From the NCBI GenBank assembly GCA_000349905.1, contig KB722758.1:256930-314204 (forward strand): 57,275 nucleotides of DNA, given 5' to 3'. The position numbers were made by a program, and so were the translations under genes. Below, piece after piece: positions 23,406-33,728 of the stretch; position 1 is the stretch's first letter, and each line of letters starts with the position of its first letter. The notes beneath the pieces were generated by a model. That model saw nothing but the letters and a program-made list of their open reading frames with translations, was not told where the DNA came from and searched no databases. Source of the DNA: Volvariella volvacea V23. Taxonomy: Eukaryota > Basidiomycota > Agaricomycetes > Agaricales > Pluteaceae.

Positions 23406-24062
23406 ATGGACTTCCTCAAGAACGCTCTCAAAGACCACTCCTCCGACTCGAATTCCTCTCACTCCGGTTCTCAGCCCCCTAAGCCAGCTTCTACACATGA
23501 ACAACTACTTGGCACCTTGGCTGGTGCTCTAGGAGGAGGGAGCAATCACTCGAGCTCTCCTCCGCCACAATCTCAATCTCATGGAGCGAGTGGATTGTTG
23601 GGAAGCCTCGGAAGTGTTCTGGGCCATGGCAAGCCCCAAGAGCCGCCTAAACCCCAGTCCTTGGGAGATAAGATCAACAGTGCTTTTGGTGGTGGATCTG
23701 CTGGAGAGAAGAAAGAGGGTGAGTACTGGTACAGTCCAGATCACGTTGCGCGATCGGCTCTGGGGATCACCGATGTTGGCTGTGTACTTACACTTTGGTC
23801 CATATCTTGTTCGTAAAAATTCGTAGACAAACTCGACAAAGGTTCGTCCTTGTTCCTTACCTTTGAGGTACATCGAGGAGCTGATGCGATGCATTTGTGA
23901 TCTCGATTAGCCATTGACCTATTCCAGGAGCATATCTTGAAGGAGGGTCCCCAGAACAACGAGTCTGCTTTAGAGCAGGCCAAAGACAAGATCATCGCAG
24001 ATACCATCCGGGATAACTACAAGAAGATTACTGGACACAACTTCCCTGGTGGCCAAAAGTAG
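23406..24062 (+). CDS. Small Gly/Ser-rich protein with helical C-terminus, unrecognised
   Basis: Three exons by eye: 23406 to about 23718, a 15-nt micro-exon near 23827 (encoding DKLDK), and about 23912-24062. The product is about 160 residues. The N-terminus (MDFLKNALKDHSSDSNSSHS) leads into Ser/Gly/Pro-rich repeats (LLGTLAGALGGG, LLGSLGSVLGHG). The C-terminal 55 residues are charged and helical (AIDLFQEHILKEG, DKIIADTIRDNYKKITG). No signal peptide or membrane segment. I do not recognise the family with confidence. The MDFLK start and small helical tail recall a class of small fungal proteins called beta-flanking or stress-type proteins, but this is a weak hunch. A TATA box and CT-rich leader suggest high or inducible expression. 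The micro-exon is required to keep the frame. Confidence 0.65.
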
Positions 24063-24365
24063 GGGCTCTCTGATGGATAGTGGTGGTGCGACTCGAAGAA
24101 TCTAGGCTGAGAAGTCAGAGAAATGTACTTCGTACGAATGTATTACTATACCATTGCACAACGCGAGCCATGCATTTGTTTCCGTCGCCGCGTAGCCTGC
24201 TCGAGGGGCAGTTAACCTCTCGACGCTGGGGCATGACCGGCCCGCTCCGGACAGTGCGTCATAGCACTCACCAACTCTTTCGCCGCACCCACACCTTCCC
24301 CAACCCCATTACACTCCTTGGTGCACCGCTCGTGCTCCTTCATTCATTGAGCGCTCCTCTCAATT
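24063..24365. other. Short intergenic region
   Basis: About 300 bp between two plus-strand genes. There is a C-rich, CCACACC-type stretch just before the next ATG. No TATA box or ORF could be supported. Confidence 0.3.
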
Positions 24366-26559
24366 ATGGCAACCATGGCGAACCAAGGCATGGTTCAAGA
24401 CTACGTGTCTCCAACGCTCGTCGGTACTCCTGTGTCCCCGGCCGACGAACTAGCTCAAGCTCGCCAAGAAATTGAGATACTCAAGAACTCAGTAAGTCGC
24501 CACACGATCGAGTACTCTGAACGGCAAGGGCGTGTTAGCCACCGAATATATGCGCGTCTGTCAGCGCGGTGCTATTTAGCTGGGCGTGTGTCAGCCACTT
24601 CGGAGCGCATATACGCCATCCTAGCTCTTCTTTCGTCTAGAAAATGAAGCGTTCTAATCAAACGCCTTGATAGGATCCCTTCCGAGTCGTTGAAATGGCT
24701 CTTGAGCTTCAAGTCGAGAGAATGAGAGTCGTAGAAGCCATGAACGCGCGTGATGCCACCGTTCAACGTCTCTCGGACGCATACAACGCACTAAGGCAAA
24801 AAACGGCTGTCATTGAGCAACTCCAAGAGACTATCAAGAGGTCCGCTTCTGAAAATGCTCCTGTTGCCGAGCGGACTACAGACGTGAAGGACGGACAGAT
24901 GAAGGCGAAGGACGAAGAGATCGCGGGTTTGGAGAAGACGCTTAAGGCTCTTCAGGAGGAGATACGGGTCTTGAAGGTGTCAGCTGCGTCGGAAAATGCA
25001 AACGCAAGTGCAAAGGCGGGTACAAAGTCTCCTGATCCCCCTCCGCAGTATGAAGAAGCGCCTGTCAAGGTAAGTGAATTGCATCGAGTCAAGACCCGCG
25101 TTGCTGACGTATGGGGGGACGCTTTAGGCGGTGAACTCCCCTTTTGGGCGAGAACTGACTTCTCAACCGACTACACCTGCCGTCGGGCTGAATCGCCAAT
25201 TGTCTGTCATAGGCATGGCACCGTCCCGACCACCTCAGGGTGTTCCATACAGGATATCACGCGACACTCCTGGCTCTAGCTCCAGTTCTAGCTCCACACC
25301 GCCCTCTCGGCCATCTTCTCGTGCATCGTTTGCACCTTCCCCCACTCCAATCGGTAGATGCTCGAGCGTATCCCCACAGGTGCTGGATCCCAACCAGAAG
25401 GCTCAGCTCGACGATCCAGTGGAGTTGATGAAGATGAGATATGTCTTATTGGAGGCTCTTCCTATCCCGCTCAGCGTCCCGCAAGATACGGTTCAACCTA
25501 TCACGTTACCGAGTCCGACATCATTTCATGAATTCCTCGCTAGTACTCCAGGGGTTAGTATAAATCTTATTTGCGTTTCTGTATGCTCTCTGACAAGTCG
25601 CAGTTGCAGCCTTTCAAGACCGGGTAAGTCGCAGTTGGTCACCGATTCAACTATCCCCTTGGTTATAACAATATCTCCACAGACTAGCCAACTATCGCGT
25701 TTTGCAATCCACGACGACTACGTGGTGCCCAGAGCGGGAGGAACACGGGTTCCTTTATACCCCTTTGTTCAAGTGTAATACCAACCCAAGGGTGAATACC
25801 GCGCATAGATGGTCCCAGGTGGATGTCTTATGCAAGATGAGTAAACCTACGGGTAAGTAATCGGTTTATATTGAGGGCATCCGCGGAATACTTATAAATC
25901 GTTAGAGTGTTTCTTTAATAAGGACGGTACTTGGTACTATGCAGGTGTTTATGTCGGCTTCCGAATGGATGACCTGTCGTCCAAGGAGTGGGCTGAGTTA
26001 CCACAAGAGGTACGTCCGCTGTTGCTTTACTGCCCATCCATTGGGCTAAATACACCCATAGACGACGCATGCTATCATCAAAGATACCCTATCCGGCCGC
26101 AAAAACACCAGCCCGCAGAATGTCTATGAGACATCTCAGTTATACGCAGCTGGGGCGCTCAAAGTAGCTGTTGTTGGGTTGCAGTGTGTGGGATTTAATC
26201 AAGGCATGTATAAGGCTCTTTTGGAGCAGGCGAAGAAGGTTATGGAGAACCATTGGAAACAGGTTGTGGCGATTGGGAGACATGGACTTGGGATGGGTCT
26301 CGGGATGGGGCTTGGTGTGGGGACAGTGTTGAATTGGAACGCGGGTGCTGGCGTGGGTGGTAGTCACGGTAGTGGGATGACATTGGGGCTGGGTGGGTTT
26401 GGAGGCGCTGGTGTTGGTGAACTGGTCGAGGGGATTGTGGGGATGAGTTTGAATTCTGGCAATATCGGTCATGGAAACACTGCGACCGGAAGTGGCGGTG
26501 CTGTACAGGAAGAGGGTGACAATTTATCAGCGAATAATCGACTTGGAGGAGGCAGGTAA
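24366..26559 (+). CDS. DUF6697-like protein with coiled coil and Gly-rich tail
   Basis: Seen: exons at 24366-24491, 24674-25069, 25128-25553, then short exons at about 25604-25623, 25681-25854, 25907-26009 and 26062-26559. Domains: a coiled coil in exon 2 (QEIEILKNS to LQEEIRVLK); a Ser/Pro-rich linker (SSSSSSSTPPSRPSSR); a conserved globular block (TWCPEREEHGFLYTPLF, ECFFNKDGTWYYAGVY, ETSQLYAAGALKVAVVGLQC); and a C-terminal Gly-rich tail with GLGMGLGMGLG. The globular block matches my memory of the agaricomycete DUF6697 domain, which has no known function. A cytosolic or nuclear location is inferred since no signal or membrane segment is seen. The Gly-rich tail (about 80 residues) is outside the domain. 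Donor and acceptor phases agree at every junction, so the gene looks intact. Confidence 0.7.
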
Positions 26560-27610
26560 TTGGGTGGACATCATCCGTTTTTTGGTTTCGTTGCGCTTGG
26601 TTTGCATTTTGCATTTTTCGTCTTTTGTTCTTTGTTCGCATTTGTCGGGATTTGGATTTGGGACTCGTTTGCAGGGATTTGGATCATATTGCATTGTTTT
26701 TGGTTTCTTTCTTACTCTTTTTTCGTCTTTTGGCATTTGCATCGTATTTGTATACGCCGAGTTGTATCGCATTTGGACTGGCTCTTTTTGCATAGGATGG
26801 ACTTGGGTAGTTATTAGGAAGGGGAATCGCTGTATTCGTACCTCGTTTAGCGTGTATAATTTCTTATGGATATTCTAGATAGCCTTGTAATCGTACTATA
26901 TCGCATGCGCAACTTGAAACGTACTCGCGCAACAATTGGCTAAGTCAACCCCGCTATCGGCAATCTAGTTAGCCGGCCTGACTACTCCCTTGTGCAATCG
27001 CAGCCCCCGAGTCTTTGTAGCTTTTCTCAAACTCAACCACAGTATTTCACGTTATGAGCATTTCGTTGTCCTCGGAGAAAGTCTTATCTTCATCAAGTTC
27101 AGGGGGGAAATTTTCGTCATGCTATTTGGTGCAGGATGGCAAACTTGAGGGCACTTTGCGATGGATCAAAAAGTGTGGTGCTCCATAGGTTCTGGTTCAT
27201 GTAGTACTAACCTGGTATGCGTCGGTAGTCTTGGAACAGTGTTGCAGCTGTATTTAGAATACCAGGGAGCAGCTATCGAACGGCCAGCGAAGAAGTAGAA
27301 AAGCACCACAAGTTTCTAGTCCGCCAACGTTCGGCAGAGGGTGCCGTGTTACTCATCATAATTTTCAGCAACGTGGTCGAAGAAATCTGTTCAAAGTATT
27401 CCCGCTCAATTGCTTAGGGATACTCGTTGGAATCTTCTCATTCACCTAGAACGATACCATTACTAAGTTGTGATCGATCTTTCATGCTCAATCGTTGTCG
27501 GCACAGTAAGCACCGGGGCTCAAGAGAGTATAAATACGGAATAGTTGTAGGCAGAGAGCTTCAGAACACTCACCTCTAACTTCCTGATCGACTCCACCGC
27601 TCTTATCACC
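26560..27610. promoter_or_regulatory. Intergenic with TATA box for the DJ-1/PfpI gene
   Basis: The first 300 bp are T-rich with repeated ttgcattt/gggatttggat words and look like a 3' UTR. The far end has TATAAATA at 27529-27536, 75 bp upstream of the DJ-1/PfpI ATG. No gene is seen in the middle. Confidence 0.5.
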
Positions 27611-28577
27611 ATGCCTTCTGTACTCTTTGTCTTCACCTCTGCCGACAAGACTCTCAGGAATAAGCCAACGGTGAGACCTCGTTCACCTGCCCAAGATTAT
27701 CGCTAATATAGGTAATCTATCTTATTTCTAGGGTTATTACCTCCCCGAGGCAGCGCATCCATACTACGTCTTGGCACCACACGCAAACATCGACTTTGCA
27801 TCGCCCAAAGGTCTCAATCCCCCTCTCGACCCAAGCAGCGCTCAGGTACGCTTTACCCATATATTGGACCTAGCCACACCATGACCCCTCAAAGGCCTAT
27901 TCCCAAGACGAAGAATCGGTCAAGTTCTTGAACGACGACGTCGTGAAAGCAAAGCTCGCTAGTGCCAAGAAGTTGTCCGATGTCAACGCCGCAGACTATG
28001 ATGCGATTTTCTACATCGGAGGACACGGCCCAGTTATCGATCTTCCTGAAGACCCTGCTAACATCAAGCTTGCATCCCAGGTCAGTAATCGCACATCACA
28101 AGATTCCCGTCGAGTCAAAGACTGACTTTGAGTCGTTTAGTTCTGGCAAGCGGGCAAGATTGTAGCGGCGGTGTGCCACGGAGCATCGTACGTCCTTGCG
28201 ATCCTTACACGCCCATCCCATCCGATCCGCTGATTCTCTTCAAAAAGCGCGCTAGCAAATGTCACCGATAGCGCTGGAAACTCGATCTTCAAGGGCCGCA
28301 ACTTCACCGCGTTCTCCGACGCCGAGGAGGAAGCCATCGGGGCCGTCGAGGACGTCCCATTCCTTGCAGAGACCAAGCTTTCTGCTCTCGGCGGCAAATA
28401 CGACAAGGCTGAAAAACTGTTTGGGGTAAGTGGTTTTGTTGAGGAGTGAGTGCTGTTCCAACGGTGTTGACTGTGCTATAGGCCAAGGTTGTTGTTGATG
28501 GAAAGCTTATTACGGGCCAGAATCCCGCTTCTGCTACACCACTTGGTCAGGCGCTTTTGAAAGCCTTGACAGCATAG
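27611..28577 (+). CDS. DJ-1/PfpI family protein (Hsp31-like class I GATase fold)
   Basis: Six exons, all phase-consistent: 27611-27670, 27732-27845, 27895-28080, 28141-28187, 28248-28425, 28482-28577; about 226 residues, usual for the family. Motifs: an N-terminal beta strand (VLFVFTSAD), GYYLPEAAHPYYVL with the acidic residue typical of Hsp31-like members, YDAIFYIGGHGPVIDLP, the nucleophile elbow AAVCHGAS with its Cys and adjacent His, and LITGQNPASATPLG near the end. Known: Hsp31-like DJ-1 proteins act as cofactor-independent glyoxalase III and in stress protection; location is cytosolic. The Glu-Cys-His set looks complete, so activity is likely. A close TATA box and CT-rich leader suggest inducible expression. 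The family call is secure; methylglyoxal as substrate is inferred. Confidence 0.9.
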
Positions 28578-29281
28578 ACGGGTTTGAAATTTGGATTTGT
28601 GAGGATATAATGGGTGTAGTGGTGTACGCTATAATAAATGCTCAGTTGGGGACGATTATCTGCTATTTCGTTTTCCGGCGTCTGTTCGCGCAAATCTTTG
28701 ATCACAACCTCCCTTTCCATTGTGAACTACACAGACGAGCGAAGGACAGGAAGGAATCTGAAAAGCTCGATTTCTGAATTATTCCTCGTCATGTACAGTA
28801 AGTGCAATTAGGAGACGTGCGCAATTTAATTTAATAGCATTGCCCGTCAAGCCTGTTCCCAGGTCGCAAGCATGGGACGTGATCCACTTATTCCCGCAAT
28901 GAGGGAGCCAAGAGGCCCGTCACTTTTGCGGTTAAATCTTGTTACAGAAAGCCATTCAATCCGTTGTCACCAAAACCCTGGGTCTACGACTGAGCATGTG
29001 TCGTGACCATCCATTGTTGCTGTTATCGCTATCACCCAGCTTGAATGGGACAAGAGCGAGAAGGATAGTACTTAACTTCCTGACCCTTTTGGTAAACCTG
29101 ACAAGATATCGTCAAGAATCAAGGCAAGAGATGTTATACAGAGACGTTAATAAAAGCAAATCAGCTGCTGTCCAGAGCTTTATTTAATAGAGCTCTCGAT
29201 GATCAACAACACAGGCGGTACCCAACGTATATTCATTGTTGGAGTCTAATGGGGTATCTAGAGAAGTCCTTGGTATTGCGT
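28578..29281. other. Convergent intergenic region
   Basis: About 700 bp between the DJ-1/PfpI gene and the convergent GNAT gene. An 82-codon frame near 28939 has no recognisable features. Nothing else is seen. Confidence 0.3.
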
Positions 29282-30214
29282 TCAATCCAAACTCAGCTGC
29301 TTCCTATAATAACACAGGGGCACTTTAAACAGCCAGTTTCCCTCAAACTTCGTCCTCTCAACTTCATGCTCCCAGCCAAACTTTTCGTATAACCTCCTAG
29401 CAGCAGGTTGGAATACGGTCGTCATAAGCTGAAGTGATTTTAGGCCATGATCTCGTGCGTGGCCCTCCAGTGCTTTGAGCAACATCCCTCCTATTCCCAT
29501 CCGACGAACGGAGGATGATACCATCATTCGACGCAACTCTCCTTCTTGACTTCCGGCGCCTTCTGGTACATCTACGGAAGGATTGAGAACCTTGCCATAC
29601 AACCGTGGTAGATATGAGAGAATACATACCCAGGCCAACGCATCCAACGATCTCGCTAACACCACCTTCGACCTTTTCCACAACCCAGAAACCAGCGGGT
29701 CCAACGGGAACAAATTCCCCGCTATTGGAACCACCCTTACCGCCCTGCACCTCTTTTAACCCATATCTCTCTACGATGTCGCTCATATCGCTCTTCAAGC
29801 TCCATTCGCTATACCTTAAAAATGAACGAAGAACCATACGACGATACAGCAAGAAGAGCGCCGAGGAGCCAAGAGCTAGTGCTGTCCCTCCAATGCGGTA
29901 TAAAGATAAATTCGGTCCTGGAGGGGAGAATACGGAAAGGACCGTGCCTGCGCCGATAAGGGCATATGCGATGTAGGATTTGGGCTCTGTGAGGGTTCGT
30001 TTGAGGGCGATGTTGGCTGGAGAATTTGCTGGGATGGACGATGAATATCTTCAATTGCATGTGACCTGTGAGTGAGCGACGTACGTCCGTACACCACTCC
30101 GTGCAGGAATAGTTGTTTGACGGCTGGACCGTCTGACCTGCGAAAGCAGCGTAATTTGAGCTCTACATCTGGGTTTCTGGCGCTATCGGCAGACGATGAA
30201 CCGATTTGAGCCAT
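29282..30214 (-). CDS. Membrane-anchored GNAT acetyltransferase (NAT8-like), copy 3 (subtype A)
   Basis: Exons (minus): 30085-30214, 29630-30016, 29282-29571. Both introns are phase 1. Start MAQIGSSSADS. Head: LKLRCFRRSDGPAVKQLFLHG. Hairpin: SYIAYALIGAGTVLSVF, then YRIGG and LALGSSALFLLY. GNAT core: DMSDIVERYGLKEV, VGPAGFWVVEK, VGCVGLG, GELRRMMVSSSVRRMGIGGML, then AARRLYEKFGWEHE. The acetyl-CoA loop RRMGIGG fits the R/QxxGxG/A signature. The product of about 268 residues is close in size to the next gene. Neighbours in the same orientation at 30712 and 32099 make a three-gene array. The short first exon codes only for the cytosolic head. Membrane location is predicted from the hairpin, probably in the endoplasmic reticulum as for NAT8. 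Confidence 0.85.
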
Positions 30215-30711
30215 TGAGGGAGTGGGTTGGAAGCGCTTGTACGTGGTGGAACTTTATAGGGAGTTGGTGCTGCCGCTGAGGGACGAGAAAAATTACGATG
30301 GCTTTCATTACCAGCATTATTAAGTCTTGTACGCCGAGCGAACGTTCCCCGAGGTATTCTCAGGCAACATCCGCCGGTGGATTGCTTAGTTCCTTCCGTA
30401 GCTTCCGCCTGCCATAGCTCGAGCATGGTTAAATCGATAGGCTTGTGCGTGCTGTACTGTGAGACGGGTGCTGGGTACGGTGAGCAGGTTTTCCGGGCAA
30501 TTTCCGGGCAGGGTACGGGTTTCGCTCGTATTACGAATCGCATGCCTATCGTTCGCCGACGCCGATTCAGAATTCACCGGGACCATCGGCAAATAAAAAT
30601 AATCGTGAGGATTGAAACTTGTTGCGAATATCAAGGTCATCCCTTGAGTTTCTAGTCCTCGCAAATGATTAAATGAGATTGGTATATACATGAGATTGTA
30701 GCAAGGCCTTA
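30215..30711. other. Intergenic between GNAT copies 3 and 4
   Basis: About 500 bp, holding the promoter of copy 3 and the 3' flank of copy 4. No TATA box or supported ORF is visible. Confidence 0.3.
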
Positions 30712-31640
30712 TTAATTCAATACCTTTCTATACTTATACAGGGGCACTCTAAAGAACACATTCCCATCAAACCTCGCGCTCTCAACTTCCCAGCCAAACT
30801 TTTCGTACAGCCGTCTAGCCGCAGGTTGGAATATAGTCGTCGTAAGATGGATCGACTTCACACCATTTTGTCGAGCATGGTTCTCAAGGGCAGTAAGCAG
30901 CATCCCTCCTATCCCCGATCGACGAATGGAAGAGGATACCATCATTCGACGTAGTTCTCCCTCTTCGCTCCCTGGGCCTTCTGGTACGTCTGCCAAAGCA
31001 CGCGCATCGTCAAGGGTATATAGCAAGAAGAGAAATATGGTACACATACCCAAACCGACAGATCCAACGATTTCGTTGACGCCGCCCGCTTCCCCGAGTT
31101 TTTCCACGACCCAAAATCCAGCCGGACCGACGGGGACAAAATCTCCCTCCCTCGCACCACCCTTTGCGTCTCTCACCTCCCTCAACCCATATCTCTCCAC
31201 GATATCCCTCATGTCGTCCCCTAAACTCGCGTTGCAATATCCCAAGAACCCACGGAAGACCATGTGTCTGTACAGCCAGAAAAGAGCTGAAGACCCCAAG
31301 GCGAGAGCTGCCCCTCCGATGCGGTACGTCAGGAAACTCAAACTCGGCCCTGGAGGGGAGAATATGGAGAGGAGGGTGCCGGCGCCGATGAGGATGTAGA
31401 AGATGTAGGCTTTAGGTTCTGTGAGGGTGTGTTTGAGCGCGACGTTGCAGGGAGAGTTGGCTGTCAACCGTAAATGCTTGCAGCTAGTTTTTAGTGAAGT
31501 GGAGACGTACGTCCGTAGATCATCCCGTGCAGGAAGAGCTGCTTGACCGCTGCTTCATCCGATCTTTGGAAAAAGCGTAGTTGGAGCTTTGGTTGTGAAG
31601 AGCTAGAGGACTCTAAATCACTGTTGTCGAGGTGGGCCAT
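30712..31640 (-). CDS. Membrane-anchored GNAT acetyltransferase (NAT8-like), copy 4 (subtype A)
   Basis: Exons (minus): 31511-31640, 31050-31460, 30712-30989, with two phase-1 introns. Start MAHLDNSDLE. Head: LRFFQRSDEAAVKQLFLHG. The second exon opens with NSPCNVALKHTLTEPKAY, then the hairpin IFYILIGAGTLLSIF and LALGSSALFWLY. Core: DMRDIVERYGLREV, VGPAGFWVVEK, VGSVGLG, GELRRMMVSSSIRRSGIGGML and AARRLYEKFGWEVE. It is very close to copy 3 but carries an extra SPC after Asn in exon 2, which it shares with the damaged copy at 46842. This suggests copies 4 and 7 are closest kin. All motif residues expected for acetyl-CoA binding are present. The product is about 272 residues. Confidence 0.85.
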
Positions 31641-32098
31641 TGTGATGGTGCTACGAGGGGGAGGGTCTAAAGCCGGGGGTGTGGTTGTCGGTCTCAACAA
31701 CAATAGCTTTATAAAACAAAGAAGCCGCTGAAGAGTACATGCCGGCACCGTTCACTCGATCTACCGGTTCTGCAGCTGAGCGTCGCCGTCTGTGTGCCTC
31801 CAAGGAGACACATGCCCGTCGAGTGATTGAACGCCCGTGTTCTTCCGGGCGCCGGCGTGCATCCGCCATCACTATTCCGACGAGTATGGATCATCGCAGG
31901 AGGCTTTTGTATTGTCCACGGCATCTACTGACGCTGTGCTGCAGTCGAACGTGCACTCCGTCAAAGGTGAATTAGTGAGTATTCCGGATTTCCGAGTAGG
32001 GCATGTCTATTATGAGTCCTGTGCCTAGTATAGTGCATCCCCGAGTCTATCGGGAAATAAAAACCTCGACCCCGCAGATCACTCTATGACACAAGGTA
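31641..32098. other. Intergenic between GNAT copies 4 and 5
   Basis: A 458-bp interval without a supported gene. It holds the promoter of copy 4 and the 3' flank of copy 5. Confidence 0.3.
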
Positions 32099-33220
32099 TC
32101 AAACCCAGACCTCCCCCGCTCCCCCAACTGCACTCGACTCCGGGGCCAACCTCAGCCTATAAGTATAAACCGCCGCATAAAACACCCAATCCCCTCCATA
32201 GTTCGTCTTCTCCACCTTCCACCCTCTCCGCTCGTACAGCCTCCTAGCAGCCGGCTGGAACTCGCTCGTTATGAGCGAAAGCGACGCGAGCCCGCGCGCC
32301 TTGGCGTGCTCGTTGACGGCGTCGAGGAGCATGCCTGCGAGGCCGGTGCCGCGGTAGGACGGGGAGACGACCATGCGCCGGATTTCGCCTTCGCTGCTGG
32401 TCTCGTCTCGCACGTCTGGCAAATGGGAAGAGAGGGGGGTTATGGTGAGGGTTGGGGGTGATGAGGTGGAGAGGAAGTGGGGTACGCACCCAAGCCAACG
32501 CAGCCCACGATCTCGCCCGCGTCCGCGCCTCCGACGGCTTCTGCGACCCAGAACCCGGACTGTCCGCCCGGGACTGACTCTTTCTCGTCCGTGCCTTCGA
32601 CCTTGACCTCCGTCATCTTGTAGTGTCGTATAATGTCGTCTACATCACCGCTCACAAACATCACGGCGAACATGTCAAAAGTTCGCCGCATGTACCTCTT
32701 GTACCACAAAAATGCCGCAGCTGAGCTCAACGCTAGGAAGAGGCCTCCAAGACGTGTTGTGGGCGTTGGAGTGAGGGGCCAGGTAGAGCGGAGGGTATGA
32801 AGCAGGCTTGAAAACCAGGTCTGGCTTGCCAGACGGGTTAACGTGGATCCTAGGCTTGGGGGTATACGTTGTTGCAAGTACGACCCGAGCGAAAGCGGCC
32901 GAGGGGACAAGGCCAAAAACGTCCCAACGCCACCCAAAAAGTACGCCAGAAACGACTTGCGCTCGTACGGCTGTCTTTTCATCGCGACATCCTTTGGGGA
33001 TCCGGCTGCATGTATACATTAGGTCCATGACGCGTGGATCGAGTGCGCGCGTGGGGGGTGGCACTGGCAACTTACGTCCGTGGATCAGTCCATACCGGAT
33101 GAACTGCGCGACGTTCTGCGCGTCGGATGGTCGTATGTATCTTAGCTTGACTCTTTTCTCCGGTCGCTGGTGGGCTTGATGGGTTGAAGACGATGCGGAT
33201 CCGTTTACACGCTGCGTCAT
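32099..33220 (-). CDS. Membrane-anchored GNAT acetyltransferase (NAT8-like), copy 5 (subtype B)
   Basis: Exons (minus): 33076-33220, 32490-33005, 32099-32415, with two phase-1 introns at family positions. Start MTQRVNGSAS. Head: LRYIRPSDAQNVAQFIRYG. The hairpin starts at YERKSFLAYFLGGVGTFLAL; a 50-residue insert (residues about 95-145) separates it from LALSSAAAFLWYKRYM. This insert defines subtype B and is seen again in the gene at 44623. Core: DVDDIIRHYKMTEV, SGFWVAEAV, VGCVGLG, GEIRRMVVSPSYRGTGLAGML, AARRLYERRGWKVE. Compared with subtype A the GxG loop is RGTGLAG, still compatible with binding. The GC-rich third exon differs in codon use from copies 3 and 4. Substrate unknown. Confidence 0.85.
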
Positions 33221-33728
33221 CTCTCTATCGACGCTGGAAAGGGTTGGACAATAGCAGGCGATAGACTAACGCAGAGGATGCAGAGATGCGAAACTCGAGA
33301 AAGCCAAGGGATGTGTGGATATACCTCCCGCTTGTGCCCATCGTAAAGCATTAGCCGATCTTGTTACCAAGCCGTGGCCACATCGCATCCTGTATTACTC
33401 AGAACCAACGGCGCGGAAAGGCCTTGGTCAGATTTCGGACGATGCATCGAGCGACTTTCTTGTAAAAAATTTAGGCACCCATCCCGGGCTCGAGCGGGGA
33501 AATGCAGAATGCTTGATTTTGATTTTGATTTTGTGATGGTGGGAGGATGAAAGCGTGTGGGTCTGTGGCGCGCGCACGAATCACGTTGTCGTGTCACGGT
33601 CCGATGCAGAGCACGCCAGTTGCGAGCAACGAGCAGATTAAGGACACGAGATACCAATACAAGCCACAATCACCGAGATCTACATGCGACGAAATGTAAA
33701 GCAAAACAACCGCATCGACGCGTCGACA
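33221..33728. other. Intergenic with (GATTTT)n microsatellite
   Basis: About 500 bp. It holds the promoter of GNAT copy 5, the 3' flank of CDC73 and a short run of three GATTTT units near 33515-33533. No gene. Confidence 0.4.

Noticed and set aside
32808..33179. 123-codon plus-strand ORF
   Set aside because: Lies antisense within exons of GNAT copy 5, which is well supported.
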